From Gammaproteobacteria bacterium (GTDB lineage: Bacteria > Pseudomonadota > Gammaproteobacteria > SZUA-140), in contig JADJQS010000015.1 of NCBI GenBank assembly GCA_016712635.1, positions 124,001 through 188,000 of the forward strand: a stretch of 64,000 bases of DNA, written 5' to 3'. Of this stretch, positions 62,814 to 64,000 are shown one piece after another. The notes under the pieces were generated by a model, which saw only the letters and a list, made by a program, of their open reading frames with translations, ran no database searches and was not told where the DNA came from. Each line of letters opens with the position of its first letter. The stretch's first letter is position 1. The position numbers were made by a program, and so were the translations under genes.

Positions 62814-63020
62814 ATGAAGTCGGAGATTCACCCTGCCTACAACGAGATCACGGTTACCTGCGGTTGCGGTAACACGTTCAAGACCCGCTCGACTGCGGGC
62901 AAGGATCTGCATCTCGATGTATGTTCGCAATGCCATCCGTTCTACACCGGCAAACAGAAGCTGGTCGATACCGCCGGCCGTGTCGACAAGTTCAGACAGA
63001 AGTATGGCATGAAAAAATAG
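62814..63020 (+). CDS. rpmE: Ribosomal protein L31 (zinc-binding form)
   Basis: A 68-residue 50S protein. Four cysteines, Cys16, Cys18, Cys37 and Cys40 (CGCGN and CSQCHPF), mark the zinc-binding C+ form. The start ATG 62814 follows GAGGATA; the frame upstream is not part of the family. The end DKFRQKYGMKK is canonical. A terminator follows at 63047. Confidence 0.97.
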   Translation: MKSEIHPAYNEITVTCGCGNTFKTRSTAGKDLHLDVCSQCHPFYTGKQKLVDTAGRVDKFRQKYGMKK

Positions 63021-63046
63021 CGCGATGCCGTTGGCGCGTGCAGTTG

Positions 63047-63075
63047 AAAGGGCACCCCGCGGGCGTGCCCTTTTT
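63047..63075 (+). terminator. Rho-independent terminator of rpmE
   Basis: AAAGGGCAC (63047-63055) pairs with GTGCCCTTT (63065-63073), and the T-run continues to 63075. It lies in the apparent 5' extension of the next gene, which argues that gene starts later. Confidence 0.88.
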
Positions 63076-63114
63076 CGTTTTGGACCGCGTGGCGGAGCCT
63101 GGAAGCCGTGGTTC

Positions 63115-63873
63115 ATGCTCGCCCTTGCGGGAGTGCTCATCGTCCCTCGCGCGGGAGCTGAGTGCCGGTCTGATCGCATCGATGAGCGGGCCAGGGTCGC
63201 ACACGTGCATGACGGCGACACGCTCGTGCTCAGCGACAGGCGCAAGGTACGCCTGATCGGCATTAATACGCCCGAGCTTCCGCGCGATGGCGCCGCAGGC
63301 CAGCCATACGCGCACGAGGCGCGCGATGCCCTGGCAGCCCTGCTTGAGTCGGGCGACGAACTCGGTTTGCGTTATGACGATGAACGCGTCGACCGTTACG
63401 GCCGTTCGCTCGCCCACCTCTATCGAGGGGACGGCGCGAGCATCCAGGCCTGGTTGTTGCAGCGGGGCTATGCAGTAGCCATCGCGGTGCCTCCCAACCT
63501 TGGTAACCAGGATTGTTATCGCCGTGCCGAGGAGCGGGCGAGCCGCGCCGGCATCGGATTGTGGGGGTTGCCATATTATCAGCCGCTGGCCTCGGCAGGC
63601 CTCAAAGCCGCTGCGCCGGAAGCGGGATTCCGCTTCGTGCGCGGTAAGGTGGTGCGCGCCGGCTATGGTGCGGGCGCAGTATGGTTAAATCTTGAAGGAG
63701 GGCTTGCACTGCGCATTGCGCGGCCGGATCTGCGCTATTTCCCGGATTTCCGCCCGCACGATCTTGTCGGGCGCACAGTGATTGCGCGCGGGTGGCTTAA
63801 CCCGGGCGGCGCGGCTCCTCTGATGCAGATACGCCATCCCGCGTCGCTGCAGGTCGTCGCGGATGACGGATGA
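63115..63873 (+). CDS. Thermonuclease (SNase-like) family exported nuclease
   Basis: A 252-residue protein with hydrophobic signal (MLALAGVLIVPRAGA) and the staphylococcal-nuclease fold: HVHDGDTLVLSDRRKVRLIG, INTPELPRDG and ERVDRYGRSLAHLYRGD (the catalytic Arg-Glu-Arg set and DGDT metal site). A C-terminal extension of about 90 residues has an OB-like strand set (RFVRGKVVRAGYGAGAVWLN). The frame is open to 63025, but the rpmE terminator occupies that stretch, so ATG 63115 is preferred. A start at 63025 would give a more basic N-region. Confidence 0.85.
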   Translation: MLALAGVLIVPRAGAECRSDRIDERARVAHVHDGDTLVLSDRRKVRLIGINTPELPRDGAAGQPYAHEARDALAALLESGDELGLRYDDERVDRYGRSLAHLYRGDGASIQAWLLQRGYAVAIAVPPNLGNQDCYRRAEERASRAGIGLWGLPYYQPLASAGLKAAAPEAGFRFVRGKVVRAGYGAGAVWLNLEGGLALRIARPDLRYFPDFRPHDLVGRTVIARGWLNPGGAAPLMQIRHPASLQVVADDG

Positions 63874-63892
63874 AGTGCGGGGTAACACGCCG

Positions 63893-64000
63893 ATGATATC
63901 ACTCCGCACAGGTTTGCTTTCCATCCTGGCGGCGTGTCAGTTTCTGGGTGCCTGCGCGGTGAATCCTGCCACCGGCAGAAACGACTTCGTCCTGATGTCC
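63893..64000 (+). CDS. M48-family metalloprotease lipoprotein, N-terminal start only
   Basis: The last 36 codons of the window open a lipoprotein: ATG 63893, hydrophobic TGLLSILAACQFLGAC (lipobox LGAC), then VNPATGRNDFVLMS. The pattern NP-TG-x-x-x-x-LMS is a hallmark of periplasmic M48 peptidases (LoiP/BepA-like or YcaL type). The HExxH catalytic part lies beyond the window edge. Confidence 0.72.
   Translation, partial: MISLRTGLLSILAACQFLGACAVNPATGRNDFVLMS

Overview
This is a continuous stretch of a G+C-rich gammaproteobacterial chromosome. The rsmG-parA-parB-atp order at the left end is typical of origin-proximal DNA. The dsbA / engB / polA / DUF2782 neighbourhood at the right end resembles the same region of pseudomonads and relatives. 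Protein wording (for example AtpD and GlmS) is clearly gammaproteobacterial. Two-gene sucrose synthesis, a Tat-exported PhoX and many secreted c-type cytochrome-like proteins would fit a free-living, possibly salt-exposed aquatic or sediment bacterium near the Chromatiales/Ectothiorhodospiraceae. That placement is inference only.

Layout. (1) 1-14.2 kb is housekeeping: the tail of glgP, rsmG, parAB, a complete F1Fo ATP synthase operon (two small assembly genes plus atpBEFHAGDC), glmU and glmS. Intergenic elements made of GTGAGGN heptamers interrupt atpG-atpD and glmU-glmS. (2) 14.3-19.3 kb is accessory: a stand-alone CZB zinc-binding protein, a sulfotransferase, a PhoX phosphatase behind four tandem Pho-box half sites, and a MarR regulator whose promoter would give a leaderless or very short-leader message. 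(3) 19.6-24.2 kb encodes sucrose-phosphate synthase (with a HAD phosphatase domain) and sucrose synthase. (4) 24.2-30.2 kb holds a TpsB/FhaC outer-membrane transporter, a FecR-domain protein with a repetitive tail and a CHASE2-PAS-GGDEF-EAL protein, followed by tRNA-Arg(CCG). (5) 30.7-39.4 kb is a set of exported proteins: a Tat DUF1501-like protein, a LamG lipoprotein with two CxxCH motifs, a DUF1588-like one-heme protein, and a divergent PD40/HzsA-like lipoprotein with two CxxCH motifs. (6) 39.5-51.7 kb is one long run of overlapping genes for two outer-membrane beta-barrels, TlpA, DUF4266, DUF3570, a coiled-coil exported protein, three TPR proteins, a small secreted protein, TolQ/ExbB, two ExbD/TolR and an AgmX/PglI-type TonB-like protein. 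This is a predicted trans-envelope, proton-powered machine of unknown function. (7) 51.8-64 kb is housekeeping again: an EEP phosphodiesterase, an acetolactate synthase-like enzyme, dsbA, a cyclic-nucleotide-binding protein, engB, polA, a LOG protein, DUF2782, DUF1624, gspC, rpmE, a thermonuclease and the start of an M48 protease.

The signals most worth following are these. First, the 39.5-51.7 kb machine, in which one ExbD has Asn in place of the usual proton-carrying Asp, together with the adjoining cytochrome-like secreted module. Second, a candidate 118-nt small RNA between polA and engB, in the position of Spot 42/ErsA, with two hairpin loops carrying the anti-Shine-Dalgarno motif CCTCCC. 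Third, a cluster of three DnaA boxes beside an AT-rich tract near 60.8 kb. Two TPR genes in the machine carry apparent single-base frameshifts, which may be assembly errors.
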